Part shown: positions 18,901 to 27,226 of the stretch, in pieces
How the letters are laid out: each line of letters starts with the position of its first letter
How positions within the stretch are numbered: the stretch's first letter is position 1
From: an uncultured Pelagibacteraceae bacterium
GTDB taxonomy: Bacteria > Pseudomonadota > Alphaproteobacteria > Pelagibacterales > Pelagibacteraceae
NCBI GenBank assembly: GCA_902603625.1
Contig: CACKVM010000003.1
Location: forward strand, 1-59,551
DNA length: 59,551 nt
Direction: 5' to 3'
Made by a program: the position numbers and the translations under genes
Notes under the pieces: model-generated
What the model saw: only the letters and a program-made list of their open reading frames with translations
Told to the model about the DNA's origin: nothing
Databases searched by the model: none

Positions 18901-19385
18901 TTCTTCTGTAGATTTTTATATAAATTTGACAAGTCAGAAAATTTACCTTTATCAAACAATTTTCCAAACAATCCATGTACTGTACCTGAAAAAATAGAAA
19001 TACCTTCATTATTTAAACTCAACAATTCATTAAAATTTAAGTTAGGTTCTAAAATTTCATCATCGTTTAAGTAAGACTTAGAGGATAATTCTATAATTTT
19101 TTTGTAACCGCTTTCATTTAATGCAAATAATGGTAAAAGTCCTTTAGTTTCATTATAATTAAAGTTGATTTGAGTACCTATTACGGGCTGTGTTCCTATT
19201 TTAGACATTTTTTCTGAAAATTCGATAGCTCCACAGAGATTAGACGTATCGCACAAGCCAAGCGCTTTTATTTTTAATTCTTTAGCTTTTTCTTTTAAGG
19301 AGTCTATTTTGATTGCACCTTCACAAATGGAAAATTGTGAATGGATTTTTAAGTGATTAAAATTTTTTAGTTTAGACTCATTCAT
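15966..19385 (-). CDS. dnaE: DNA polymerase III alpha subunit
   Basis: Replicative polymerase catalytic subunit. The 1139 residues contain an N-terminal PHP domain (LKIHSQFSICEGAIKI from residue 12), the polymerase palm with GPGRGSGAGS at 363-372 and PDFDIDF at 404-410 (catalytic aspartates), then a helix-hairpin-helix and an OB-fold region near the C terminus. The PHP start reads HSQFS instead of the metal-binding H-S-D form, as in other alphaproteobacteria, so no PHP nuclease activity is expected and a separate epsilon subunit should proofread. It overlaps lolD by 8 nt and ends the long nuo-led run. Confidence 0.97.
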   Translation of the reverse strand: MNESKLKNFNHLKIHSQFSICEGAIKIDSLKEKAKELKIKALGLCDTSNLCGAIEFSEKMSKIGTQPVIGTQINFNYNETKGLLPLFALNESGYKKIIELSSKSYLNDDEILEPNLNFNELLSLNNEGISIFSGTVHGLFGKLFDKGKFSDLSNLYKNLQKKFGDRFYLEIQRHFDQNELSFEKFNLNQSNKLKIPIIATNEVFYLSKDMHEAHDTLICIKNKSYVNDKNRIRYSSEHYLKNDNEMSELFADIPEALENNYNFPLRCSFRPLFSKPILPNISTSRDGNANEIIKKESINGLKEKFVRFFNLKDNEIKNNQKYLIYKDRLDHELEIIIKMEYASYFLIVSDYIKWAKKNDIPVGPGRGSGAGSLVAWCLSITDVDPIKYNLIFERFLNPDRISMPDFDIDFCEEKRDLVFEYLTKRYKDSVAHIITFGKLKARMVIRDVGRVLGLSYGFVDSIAKMIPFDPSRPQNLSECIVGEPRLQKMIEDDPRVKKLTDLSLKLEGLNRNVATHAAGVVIADKKLTEVVPLYKDKSTNLLLPSTQFDMYSAENAGLVKFDFLGLKTLTVINNTQKLIKKKNKEFDIENISFEDQKVFELMSSGKTVGLFQIESAGMRDALIHMRPNHIEDIIALVALYRPGPMNNIPIYNDCKHGRKSPDYLHPLLEDILKPTYGVIIYQEQVMQIAQKLSGFTAGQADLLRRAMGKKKRVELEKQKQNFIAGAVENGISKDVAAGIFLKIEPFAEYGFNKSHAAAYAIISYQTAYLKTYFPKEFIAASMTMEISNQNKLSEFYEELKRLNIEIVRPDINECFGTFKTENEKFYYALGAIKAVGSEAISNIVKERLNNGKFLSFSDFIKRVDPKDINKLQLEGLVKAGAFDNLNNNRQSIFNSIPNIISKSKNHFDNKITNQIDLFGESNDEDINIIDNIKDWEFEERLSKEFEALGFFISDHPLNQFKEIFDDYKIIDYQKFYSNDEIKENNIAATLLKINERKTAKGNSYAVIKLTDLSSVFELFVFSDLLDMNRDYLKEGTSLILTLTKTISSNEDKTKRINVRRIASLKDLFNSSIKEITFNVKSEQELKEISKFLDKKGETLVHINFSNDKETQIFNLKNLRYIDRKSINILRNKEISLNIH

Positions 19386-20055
19386 TAATAGATTTTATAT
19401 TACCATCTACCATTTCCAACATACAATCTGACTTCTTTGCAAAAAATCTATTATGAGTTGCAAAAATTATCAACCTATTCGGATTTAATTGATCTTTTAT
19501 AATTTGAAAAATCTCTTTAGCTGTTTTCAAGTCTAAACTTCCTGTGGGCTCGTCTGCTAAAATAATTTGAGGATCATTAATCAAAGCTCTAGCAATTGAT
19601 ACTCTCTGATTTTCACCACCTGATAATTGTGAAGGGTAATGGTCTGATCTATTTGATAATCCAATTTTTTTAAGTAGGTTTTTAGCCTTTAATATGGAGG
19701 TTTTTTTGTTTAAACCTGCCGCTAAACTGGCTAAATAAATATTTTCTAAAGCTGTAAAATCAGGAAGTAGATTATCTTGTTGATAGATTATTCCAATTTT
19801 ATTTGCTCTTAAAATATCGTTTTTATTTGACTCATTAAAATTAATTAATTTTTTCTCTAAGTAAACCAGACCTGAACTAGGTCTATCAATCAATGAAAGT
19901 AAATTTAAAAGAGTTGATTTACCTGAGCCAGATGGACCCATTATTGAATAAATTTTTCCTTTTTTAAAGTTATAAGTAAATTTTTTTAACACTTTAATTT
20001 TTTTTGAATTGTCAAAAGATTTATTAATATTTACAAGTTTAATTAAATTAGTCAT
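19378..20055 (-). CDS. lolD: Lipoprotein-releasing ABC transporter ATP-binding protein LolD
   Basis: ATPase that powers release of outer-membrane lipoproteins from the inner membrane. The 225-residue ABC protein has Walker A GPSGSGKST, Q-loop IIYQQDNLLPDFTALENI, signature LSGGENQR, Walker B IILADEPTGSLD and a switch His (FATHNRFF). Its 8 nt overlaps with lolC upstream and dnaE downstream indicate coupling. MacB-type ATPases look similar; the adjacent LolC-like permease settles it. Confidence 0.94.
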   Translation of the reverse strand: MTNLIKLVNINKSFDNSKKIKVLKKFTYNFKKGKIYSIMGPSGSGKSTLLNLLSLIDRPSSGLVYLEKKLINFNESNKNDILRANKIGIIYQQDNLLPDFTALENIYLASLAAGLNKKTSILKAKNLLKKIGLSNRSDHYPSQLSGGENQRVSIARALINDPQIILADEPTGSLDLKTAKEIFQIIKDQLNPNRLIIFATHNRFFAKKSDCMLEMVDGNIKSINE

Positions 20056-21277
20056 ACTTTAGTGCTTTAATTGGATCTAATTTTGCTGCTTTTAATGCAG
20101 GAAAAATTGAAACAATTATTGTTATTACTATTGAGCATAATGAAATAATCAAAATCGATACAAAGTTTATTTCTGAAGGCATAGTACTTAAAAAATAAAT
20201 TTCCTCTGGGAATAATGAAATATCAAATAAGGAACTTAAAAATTTTCTTAAACTTTCTATATAAATTGAAAAAGTAACACCTAAAAAAATACCAAACATG
20301 GTTGCAGAGGTCCCTATTAAAACTCCAACTAGAAAAAAAATCTTTATTATAGATTTATTTAAAACACCTATTGACTTTAAAACAGCTATGTCTCGTGTTT
20401 TATTCTTAACTAAAATTGTTAGACCAGAAATAATATTAAAAGCTGCTACAATTATTATTAAAGATAAAATAATAAACATGACATTTCTTTCAACTTTTAA
20501 AGCTGCAAACAATGAATTATTAAGATCAGACCAACTATATACAAATTCATTTTGAAAATTGTTTTGAGCTACAATTTTTTGAAATTCAATATTTTGAGGA
20601 TTATGAAGATAAATTTCTAAGTTTCTATCGTTATCATTTAAATTAAAAAATTCCTCTAAAGTATTTAAATTAATAAATGCTACATTATTATCAAAATCAG
20701 CAAGACCACTTTCAAAAATAGAGGAAACAAAAAAAGTTTTTTGTTTAGGTATATTTCCTATTATTGTTTGCATACCTGCAGATGACATCAGAGTTACGCT
20801 ATCACCAATTTTTAGATCAAGAGTAAAGCTTAATTCTTTTCCAATAGAAATATAATTTTTTGTTAAAATTTTCTTTTTTGGTGAAATCGATTTATTATCA
20901 AATATTTTCAAATTTAAAAAATCATTATTTTTATAACCTCTTAATAAAATTCCTTTTGATATATCCTCTTTAATTATTATCGCTTCACCTGAATTACTCA
21001 AAATTAAATTTTTTGAAATACTCTTTAGTTTCTGATCTATTTCTTTTATTTCAATTTTTTTTTCATAAGGTTTGACAGTAATATGTGCATTAAATCCAAC
21101 AATTTTATTAATCAATTCAGTCCGAAAACCATTCATAACAGACATGACAATGATTAAAACAGCAACACCAAGACTAATACCAATGAATGAAAAGATTGAA
21201 ATAACATTTAGAAAACCATCTTTTTTTCTGGCTTTCAAAAATCTAAATGTAATTTCTTTTTCTAAAGTAGAAATCAA
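20048..21277 (-). CDS. lolC: Lipoprotein-releasing ABC transporter permease LolC/LolE type
   Basis: Inner-membrane permease that partners LolD. The 409-residue protein has one N-terminal transmembrane helix (about residues 24-50, IFSFIGISLGVAVLIIVMSVMNGFR), a large periplasmic domain, then three C-terminal helices (about 265-400). It ends in ALKAAKLDPIKALKYD, the FtsX/MacB-family tail. Only one permease gene is present, consistent with a LolFD-like homodimer as in many alphaproteobacteria rather than the E. coli LolC/LolE pair. It overlaps proS by 4 nt. Confidence 0.93.
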   Translation of the reverse strand: MISTLEKEITFRFLKARKKDGFLNVISIFSFIGISLGVAVLIIVMSVMNGFRTELINKIVGFNAHITVKPYEKKIEIKEIDQKLKSISKNLILSNSGEAIIIKEDISKGILLRGYKNNDFLNLKIFDNKSISPKKKILTKNYISIGKELSFTLDLKIGDSVTLMSSAGMQTIIGNIPKQKTFFVSSIFESGLADFDNNVAFINLNTLEEFFNLNDNDRNLEIYLHNPQNIEFQKIVAQNNFQNEFVYSWSDLNNSLFAALKVERNVMFIILSLIIIVAAFNIISGLTILVKNKTRDIAVLKSIGVLNKSIIKIFFLVGVLIGTSATMFGIFLGVTFSIYIESLRKFLSSLFDISLFPEEIYFLSTMPSEINFVSILIISLCSIVITIIVSIFPALKAAKLDPIKALKYD

Positions 21278-22608
21278 TTTTTTTCTTTTTGTTCTTTAAT
21301 TTTTTTTATTATTTCGGCTATCTTTAATTTTTGAGTTTCTTTTCCGACCTCTTTAAATTCTATTAAGTCACCATCAGTTTGTTTACCGATTATTATTTGA
21401 AATGGAGCACCTATTAAATTCATTTTTTTTATTTTTGATGAAAAATTTTCGTCAGTATCGTCAATTATTGCATCTATGTAGTTTTTTTCTAATTCAGAAT
21501 TAATCTTATTTGCTTTTTCTAATGGTGAATTGTCATTTTTGTTTATCATCGGTATTATCCCTATATCATATGGAGCAATAGAAATTGGCCATTTCATGAT
21601 TTCATTTTTTTCATCATATTTTGCCTCAATTATCGCTCCTACTAACCTTGAAACTCCTATTCCATAAGAACCCATTTTTACAAAATCTTTTTTACCGCCA
21701 GGAAGATCAACTGATGCTCGCATTGGTTTTGAATACTTATCACCAAAATAAAATATATGACCAACTTCAATACCTTTTGTTTTTAATCTATTAGTTTCTG
21801 AAACCTTTTTTTCAAACTCATCCTTGTTAAATTTTTCATCAGTTACTGAATAAAATTCTTCGTATTTTTTTCTCAAATTATCTAAAGATTTTTTTTCTAA
21901 TTTTGTACCGTCACTATTCAAATCAAAAATTCTTTTATCTGTAAAAATTTTACTTTCACCGGTTTCAGCTAAAATAATAAACTCATGAGAAAGATTACCT
22001 CCTATAGGTCCAGTATCAGCAGCCATTGGTATAGCTGTTAGATCCAATCTTTTAAAAGTTTTTAAATAAGACAAGAAAAATTTATTATAAGAGAACAAAG
22101 CTTCCTCATCAGAAATATCAAATGAGTAAGCATCTTTCATATAAAACTCTCTGCATCTCATTATTCCAAATCGTGGTCTAATCTCATCTCTAAATTTCCA
22201 TTGAATATGATATAAAAGTTGTGGAAGTGATTTATAAGACTTAATTGAAGCTCTAAATATATCTGTTACAAGTTCTTCATTAGTTGGGCCATAAAGCATT
22301 TCACGATCTTGACGATCTTTTATTCTAAGCATTTCCTCACCATAATCTTCATATCGCCCACTCTCTTTCCATATCTCACTTGATTGTATTGTTGGCATTA
22401 AAATTTCTTGAGCTCCAATTTTGTTTTGCTCTTCTCTAACAATATCTTCAATTTTTTTCATGACTTTGAAACCTAATGGTAACCACGAGTAAATCCCTGC
22501 TGATGATTGTTTTATCATCCCTACACGCAACATTAATTGATGTGATTTTATTTTCGCTTCTGAGGGATTGTTTTTTAAAATTGGAATAAATGATTGTGAA
22601 ATATACAT
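21274..22608 (-). CDS. proS: Prolyl-tRNA synthetase (short, alphaproteobacterial type)
   Basis: Charges tRNA-Pro. The 444-residue protein is a class II synthetase with motif 1 and 2 regions around EIQKIGAQEILMPT-type sequence and QIQWKFRDEIRPRFGIMRCREF (motif 2), then GSYGIGVSRLVGA (motif 3). It lacks the roughly 180-residue editing insertion of E. coli ProS (572 residues), as in other alphaproteobacteria. Mischarged Ala-tRNA-Pro would therefore need a separate ProXp-ala-type editor, not seen in the window. It follows the DUF1467 gene by 1 bp. Confidence 0.95.
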   Translation of the reverse strand: MYISQSFIPILKNNPSEAKIKSHQLMLRVGMIKQSSAGIYSWLPLGFKVMKKIEDIVREEQNKIGAQEILMPTIQSSEIWKESGRYEDYGEEMLRIKDRQDREMLYGPTNEELVTDIFRASIKSYKSLPQLLYHIQWKFRDEIRPRFGIMRCREFYMKDAYSFDISDEEALFSYNKFFLSYLKTFKRLDLTAIPMAADTGPIGGNLSHEFIILAETGESKIFTDKRIFDLNSDGTKLEKKSLDNLRKKYEEFYSVTDEKFNKDEFEKKVSETNRLKTKGIEVGHIFYFGDKYSKPMRASVDLPGGKKDFVKMGSYGIGVSRLVGAIIEAKYDEKNEIMKWPISIAPYDIGIIPMINKNDNSPLEKANKINSELEKNYIDAIIDDTDENFSSKIKKMNLIGAPFQIIIGKQTDGDLIEFKEVGKETQKLKIAEIIKKIKEQKEKN

Positions 22609-22609
22609 T

Positions 22610-22855
22610 CTAAGTGATTATATTTCTTAAATTTAAATATTCAAATTTCATAAGTAAGTAAATGATTATAAATAAAACTGTTGTAATTCCAGTACAATAA
22701 ACAAATTTCTTCAACATTTTTGGATTTTCTGGGGAACCTGGATCTTCTCCCTCGATTTTAATCACTTTATTTCTCTCTACATCTATGGGTAGAATTGCAA
22801 AGAAAATTATCCACCAAATGATTATATAGATTATTGCTAATCCTGTAAGGCTCAT
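22610..22855 (-). CDS. DUF1467 family small membrane protein
   Basis: An 81-residue protein with two transmembrane helices (about residues 4-22 and 52-70) separated by a polar loop with EGEDPGSPENPKMLKK. The motif WWIIFFAILPIDV followed by the GSPxNP loop fits DUF1467, a family of unknown function usually found between rnj and proS in alphaproteobacteria, as here. It overlaps rnj by 1 nt. Its conservation beside RNase J and the Lol genes suggests a basic cell-envelope or RNA-turnover role, but nothing in the sequence shows which. Confidence 0.85.
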   Translation of the reverse strand: MSLTGLAIIYIIIWWIIFFAILPIDVERNKVIKIEGEDPGSPENPKMLKKFVYCTGITTVLFIIIYLLMKFEYLNLRNIIT

Positions 22856-24513
22856 TAAATCTTAACCAAGTTAATATTAGCGAAAGGTTTTTTTCCAGTT
22901 TTTTCTTTTGTAAATTTGCGACAAGTAATTTTAAGTGCATCTATTAAATTGTGCTCTTGCTGTTTATTACCAAGGTTAAATGTTCTTGTTGTTTTTTCAA
23001 TTTCATCCTCTAATCCATATAAAAACTCCTCTTTCTCATTAACAGGCAAACCTCTGAAACTTATAATAGGACTGTTGTGGATATTTCCTTTTGGAGTAAT
23101 TAAAATTGTAATTTCCAAATAACCATTACTACTCAGGTTTCTTCTATCTTTTATAGACTGCGAATCCTCTTCCACACTAACATTACCATCTAAATATAAT
23201 CTTCCACTTGGTGCTTTATCGTAAACTTCTGGTTTATCACCAGGAGATAATTTTACAATATCTCCATTTTCAACTTGAACAGGATGGGGAACCTGCATTT
23301 CTTTTGCAAAATTAATATGTTCTATCATATGTCTGTGCTCTCCGTGAACTGGGATTACACATTGTGGTTTAACCCATTGATACATATCTTTAAGATCTTC
23401 TCGATTTGGATGACCTGATACATGAATAAACTCAGTCTCCTCAGAGATCACCTCTATACCATCTTTCACTAATTGATTATGAAGTTTATAAAGTTTTTTT
23501 TCATTTCCAGGAATGATTTTTGATGAAAAAATAACAGCGTCATCTTTCTCAATAAATACATCTGGATGAATATAATTTGCAATTCTCATCATCGCACCCA
23601 TCGGCTCACCTTGGCTACCTGTGCATAAATAAAGAATTTTTTCTCTAGAAAAATTTTTTGCATCTCTAGGATCAATGGGTTCAATTGTATTTTTCAAATA
23701 TCCACATTGTCTCGCAGCCTTATAAATTCTATGCATTGATCTTCCAACTAAGGATATTTGTCTTCCAGATTTTTCGGCACAGTAAAATGCTGTTTCCATT
23801 CTTGCTACATTGGACGCAAAAGAAGTAATAATAATTCTTTTCTTTAATCGATTAACTATGTTCAATAAATTTTTTCTGACATCTAATTCTGATCCTGATC
23901 TTCCAGCACTAAAAACATTTGTTGAATCACAAATCATAGCTAAAACACCTTCATCACCTATTTCTTTTAATCTTTTAGAATTAATTTCATCACCAATTAG
24001 TGGATTTGGATCAACTTTCCAATCTCCAGTATGTAAAATTACTCCTGCTGGAGTTTTAATTCTCAAACCATTTGGTTCTAAAATTGAGTGAGTCAAAGTA
24101 ATATATTCAATATCAAAATTTTCTAATGAAATATTTCCATTTAGTTCAACAATTTGTAGATCTTTAGTAATATCAATATGTTTTTCTTTAAATTTTTCCT
24201 TTATCAAAACAGCTGTAAAAGGTGTTGCATATATCTTGCATTGAAGTTTTGGCCATAAATGAGCGATCGCTCCAATGTGATCTTCATGGGCATGGGTGAG
24301 GACTATACCTAATAAATTATCTTTTTTTTCAACAATAAATCCTGGATCTGGATAAATTAAATCTATTCCAGGAAGCGTATCATCTGCAAAAGTAACTCCT
24401 ATATCAACCATAATCCATTTGTGGTTTCCTGGTAAACCATAGCCGAACAAATTCATGTTCATCCCAATTTCACCAGATCCACCTAATGGACAAAATAATA
24501 ATTCTTCTTTCAT
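22855..24513 (-). CDS. rnj: Ribonuclease J
   Basis: Metallo-beta-lactamase-fold RNase with 5'-to-3' exo- and endonuclease activity, taking part in mRNA decay and rRNA maturation. The 552-residue protein has the zinc motif LTHAHEDHIGA, further metal ligands HSILEPNG and HTGDWK, the beta-CASP domain, the signature VSGHPNREDL and PVHGEHRH, and a C-terminal dimerisation domain. It abuts coaX and overlaps the DUF1467 gene by 1 nt. Confidence 0.95.
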   Translation of the reverse strand: MKEELLFCPLGGSGEIGMNMNLFGYGLPGNHKWIMVDIGVTFADDTLPGIDLIYPDPGFIVEKKDNLLGIVLTHAHEDHIGAIAHLWPKLQCKIYATPFTAVLIKEKFKEKHIDITKDLQIVELNGNISLENFDIEYITLTHSILEPNGLRIKTPAGVILHTGDWKVDPNPLIGDEINSKRLKEIGDEGVLAMICDSTNVFSAGRSGSELDVRKNLLNIVNRLKKRIIITSFASNVARMETAFYCAEKSGRQISLVGRSMHRIYKAARQCGYLKNTIEPIDPRDAKNFSREKILYLCTGSQGEPMGAMMRIANYIHPDVFIEKDDAVIFSSKIIPGNEKKLYKLHNQLVKDGIEVISEETEFIHVSGHPNREDLKDMYQWVKPQCVIPVHGEHRHMIEHINFAKEMQVPHPVQVENGDIVKLSPGDKPEVYDKAPSGRLYLDGNVSVEEDSQSIKDRRNLSSNGYLEITILITPKGNIHNSPIISFRGLPVNEKEEFLYGLEDEIEKTTRTFNLGNKQQEHNLIDALKITCRKFTKEKTGKKPFANINLVKI

Positions 24514-25260
24514 TTATTTAATTAATTTAGAAATTTTTATAAGACCCTTAACAGTGATATCTTTATTTTCAATAATTTTTGTTTTTATTGAATTTTTAAA
24601 CAAATTAGAAAAGCCACCCGTAATAACAACTTTATAAGAATTTCTTGTCTCTTTCTTAATCAAATTAATTATATTGTCAATTAAGCCTGCATAGCCCCAA
24701 AAAAAACCTGATCTAACAGCAGAATCTGTATCAATCCCAATTACTTTTTTAATTTTTTTTAGATTAATTTGAGGAATCAAAGAAGCCTTATCAGTTAAAG
24801 TATTCAATGAAATACTTATACCGGGAGCAATAACTCCTCCCCTATAAGTATTGCTTACTAATACATCAAATGTCGTAGCTGTGCCAAAATCTAAGATAAT
24901 AAAATTCTTCTTAGGTTTCATTAAACTTATTGCATTAGCCAATCTATCAGAACCAACCTGTTTGAAATTTGCTTTTATATTTAGGATAGATTTTAAATTA
25001 AGATCTTTTATTTCATAACATTTAACTTTAGTTTGTTTTGATATAAATTTCTTTATAAAATTAAAGGTTTTTGGGACAACACTACAAAATAGTATTTTTT
25101 CAATATTCTTAAAATCTTTTGTTAAAATTTTTAATTTTCTATTTAGAATTGAGTTCGTTATTAATTTTGAAGGTAAACTTATTCTTTTTAAAATCTTATC
25201 TTTAGAATTTACTAAAAATAATTTAGTTACTGAATTTCCAATATCTCCTAAAATTAGCAT
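24514..25260 (-). CDS. coaX: Type III pantothenate kinase
   Basis: Phosphorylates pantothenate, the first step of coenzyme A synthesis. At 248 residues it belongs to the CoaX (ASKHA-fold) class: phosphate-binding DIGNSVTKLFLV at the N terminus, VGSDRLANAISL, the acidic DFGTATTFDVL, GGVIAPGISIS, and GGFSNL near the C terminus. It lies 8 bp after birA and directly before rnj, the standard alphaproteobacterial birA-coaX-rnj order. Confidence 0.94.
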   Translation of the reverse strand: MLILGDIGNSVTKLFLVNSKDKILKRISLPSKLITNSILNRKLKILTKDFKNIEKILFCSVVPKTFNFIKKFISKQTKVKCYEIKDLNLKSILNIKANFKQVGSDRLANAISLMKPKKNFIILDFGTATTFDVLVSNTYRGGVIAPGISISLNTLTDKASLIPQINLKKIKKVIGIDTDSAVRSGFFWGYAGLIDNIINLIKKETRNSYKVVITGGFSNLFKNSIKTKIIENKDITVKGLIKISKLIK

Positions 25261-25268
25261 ATCTATAT

Positions 25269-25808
25269 TTATACTCTTTTTTTAATTAATCTCTTTAAAT
25301 TATTTTCAAAAATCTTTTTTAGTTCTAATTCAAATTTCTTTTTTGAAATATCTTTATTTACAAACTCCCTTAGATGGGTAGTTGGGTAATTTCTTAAAAA
25401 GGGACTTTTTACTAAATTTACACCAATACCAACAATTAAATAAGTATGATTAAGTTTATTTACTTTTTCTTGTAAAATTCCGCATATCTTTTTTTTTTGT
25501 ATCAAAAGATCATTAGGTTTTTTAAAATAAATTTTTTTTTTATAATATTGTGAAATACATTTTTTTACCATTAAACAATTGATTTTAGTTAATTTGTTTA
25601 AAGATATTTTTAAGTTTTTTAAATTATAAAAAAAACTAACGAATAAATTTCCTTTATAGGAAACCCATTTTTTACCATATTGTCCTCTACCATTAGTTTG
25701 TAAATTAGATAAGATCATACCATAATTATAATCATAATTTTTGATTATTCTTATAGCCGTATTATTAGTACTTTTTACTTTATTAAATCTAAATATTTTA
25801 AATTTCAT
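25269..25808 (-). CDS. birA: Biotin--[acetyl-CoA-carboxylase] ligase (minimal)
   Basis: Attaches biotin to the carboxyl carrier protein of biotin-dependent carboxylases. The 179 residues contain the adenylate/biotin-binding motif GRGQYGKKWVSYKGNLFVSF and KKPNDLLIQKKKICGILQE, where Lys contacts biotinyl-AMP, and VGIGVNL. The usual N-terminal DNA-binding domain is absent, as in class I ligases. The C-terminal SH3-like domain is also essentially missing: the protein stops shortly after the catalytic core, against about 320 residues for E. coli BirA. It overlaps nuoN by 1 nt. Confidence 0.92.
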   Translation of the reverse strand: MKFKIFRFNKVKSTNNTAIRIIKNYDYNYGMILSNLQTNGRGQYGKKWVSYKGNLFVSFFYNLKNLKISLNKLTKINCLMVKKCISQYYKKKIYFKKPNDLLIQKKKICGILQEKVNKLNHTYLIVGIGVNLVKSPFLRNYPTTHLREFVNKDISKKKFELELKKIFENNLKRLIKKRV

Positions 25809-27226
25809 TAAATTATATTGATTTTTGAAACTGCATCAATCAATTCACTAGGAAAAATAAAGTACATTAAAATTAGTATTGTAGAAACTGTTAAAGATAA
25901 CTTCAACCAAAGGTTATGATCTTTGTCGTAACTATCTTTTTCCTCATCGAAATACATTATTTTAATAATTCGCAAGTAATAAAACGCTGCTACAACTGTT
26001 GATAATAGTCCAACAATAGCTAAAAAATACATTGACTGTTCAATAACGGATTTAAAAATATAAAATTTCGCAAAAAATCCCGCAAGTGGTGGAATTCCAG
26101 CTAAAGAAAATAAAATTATCAATAATGAAATTGAAAGTAAGGGGTGATTTTTTGATAATCCTGATAAATCTTCTATTTGTTCATAATAAATATTATTCCT
26201 TTTCATCATTAACAAACATGAAAAAAAACCTAAGTTCATGACTATGTAAATAGTCATATAAATAATTGAGCTTTGTATCCCGTCATTAGACCCAGTCGCC
26301 AAACCTGCTAGAGCATATCCAATATGACTAATAGAACTATAAGCTATAAGTCTCTTAAGATTTTTTTGTCCTATTGCTGCTATTGCACCAAGAAGCATGG
26401 ATGCGATTGATAAAAAAACTAAAATCATTTGCCACTGATCAATAAGATTTAAAAAAGGAACATATAAAAATCTTATAAATACAGTTAATGCTGCTATTTT
26501 AGGAACCATTGTAAAAAATAATGTTACAGATGTTGGCGACCCTTCATATACGTCTGGAGCCCACATATGAAAAGGTACAGCTGAAATTTTAAACGCTAAA
26601 CCTACCAAAATAAAAACTATTCCAAAAGTAATAGCATATTCATTTGTATTAAATTGGCTTGAAATAACATTAAAATTTGTTGAGCCGGTAAAACCATAAA
26701 TTAAAGAACAACCGTACAATAATAAACCTGAGGATAATGCACTTAAAACAAAATATTTTAATCCTGCTTCAGACGATTTTAATTGATCTCTATTAAATGT
26801 TGCCAAAACATATAAGGCTAGTGACTGAAGTTCTAAACCCATATAGAAAACAATTAGATCATTAGAGCTAATCATAATCATCATTCCCAATACAGAACTT
26901 AAAATTAAAATTGGATACTCAATTTTAAAAATTTTAAAAGTTCTTAAATAATTTGATGAAATTAGCAAAACTACAAAAGCAGCCATTAAAGTTATAATCT
27001 TCATGAATGATGATAAATAATCTATAATAATACTCTCATTAAATAGAATCGTCGGATTAACACTTAAAGTTTCATTAAATGTGATGACTGTTGTAATTAA
27101 TAAAACTAATAACGAAATATTATGGATTATTTTTGAACTATCTTTTTTAAAAACCCCTAAGATAAGTAAAAACATTATTGATAATGAGATAAAAATTTCT
27201 GGAAATATTAATTCAATATTATTCAT
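25808..27226 (-). CDS. nuoN: NADH-quinone oxidoreductase subunit N
   Basis: Antiporter-like, proton-pumping membrane subunit of complex I. The 472 residues contain about 14 transmembrane helices, with the conserved membrane Glu in YMGLELQSLALYVLA and Lys in the AGLKYFVLSALSSGLLLYG and KLIAYSSISHIGYALAG-type segments. Last subunit gene of the nuo cluster; it overlaps nuoM by 4 nt and birA by 1 nt. Confidence 0.97.
   Translation of the reverse strand: MNNIELIFPEIFISLSIMFLLILGVFKKDSSKIIHNISLLVLLITTVITFNETLSVNPTILFNESIIIDYLSSFMKIITLMAAFVVLLISSNYLRTFKIFKIEYPILILSSVLGMMIMISSNDLIVFYMGLELQSLALYVLATFNRDQLKSSEAGLKYFVLSALSSGLLLYGCSLIYGFTGSTNFNVISSQFNTNEYAITFGIVFILVGLAFKISAVPFHMWAPDVYEGSPTSVTLFFTMVPKIAALTVFIRFLYVPFLNLIDQWQMILVFLSIASMLLGAIAAIGQKNLKRLIAYSSISHIGYALAGLATGSNDGIQSSIIYMTIYIVMNLGFFSCLLMMKRNNIYYEQIEDLSGLSKNHPLLSISLLIILFSLAGIPPLAGFFAKFYIFKSVIEQSMYFLAIVGLLSTVVAAFYYLRIIKIMYFDEEKDSYDKDHNLWLKLSLTVSTILILMYFIFPSELIDAVSKINII

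Noticed and set aside
18000-19385. Active PHP nuclease domain in DnaE
   Set aside because: The opening motif reads HSQFS, lacking the metal-binding Asp, as in other alphaproteobacterial DnaE proteins where the domain is considered inactive.
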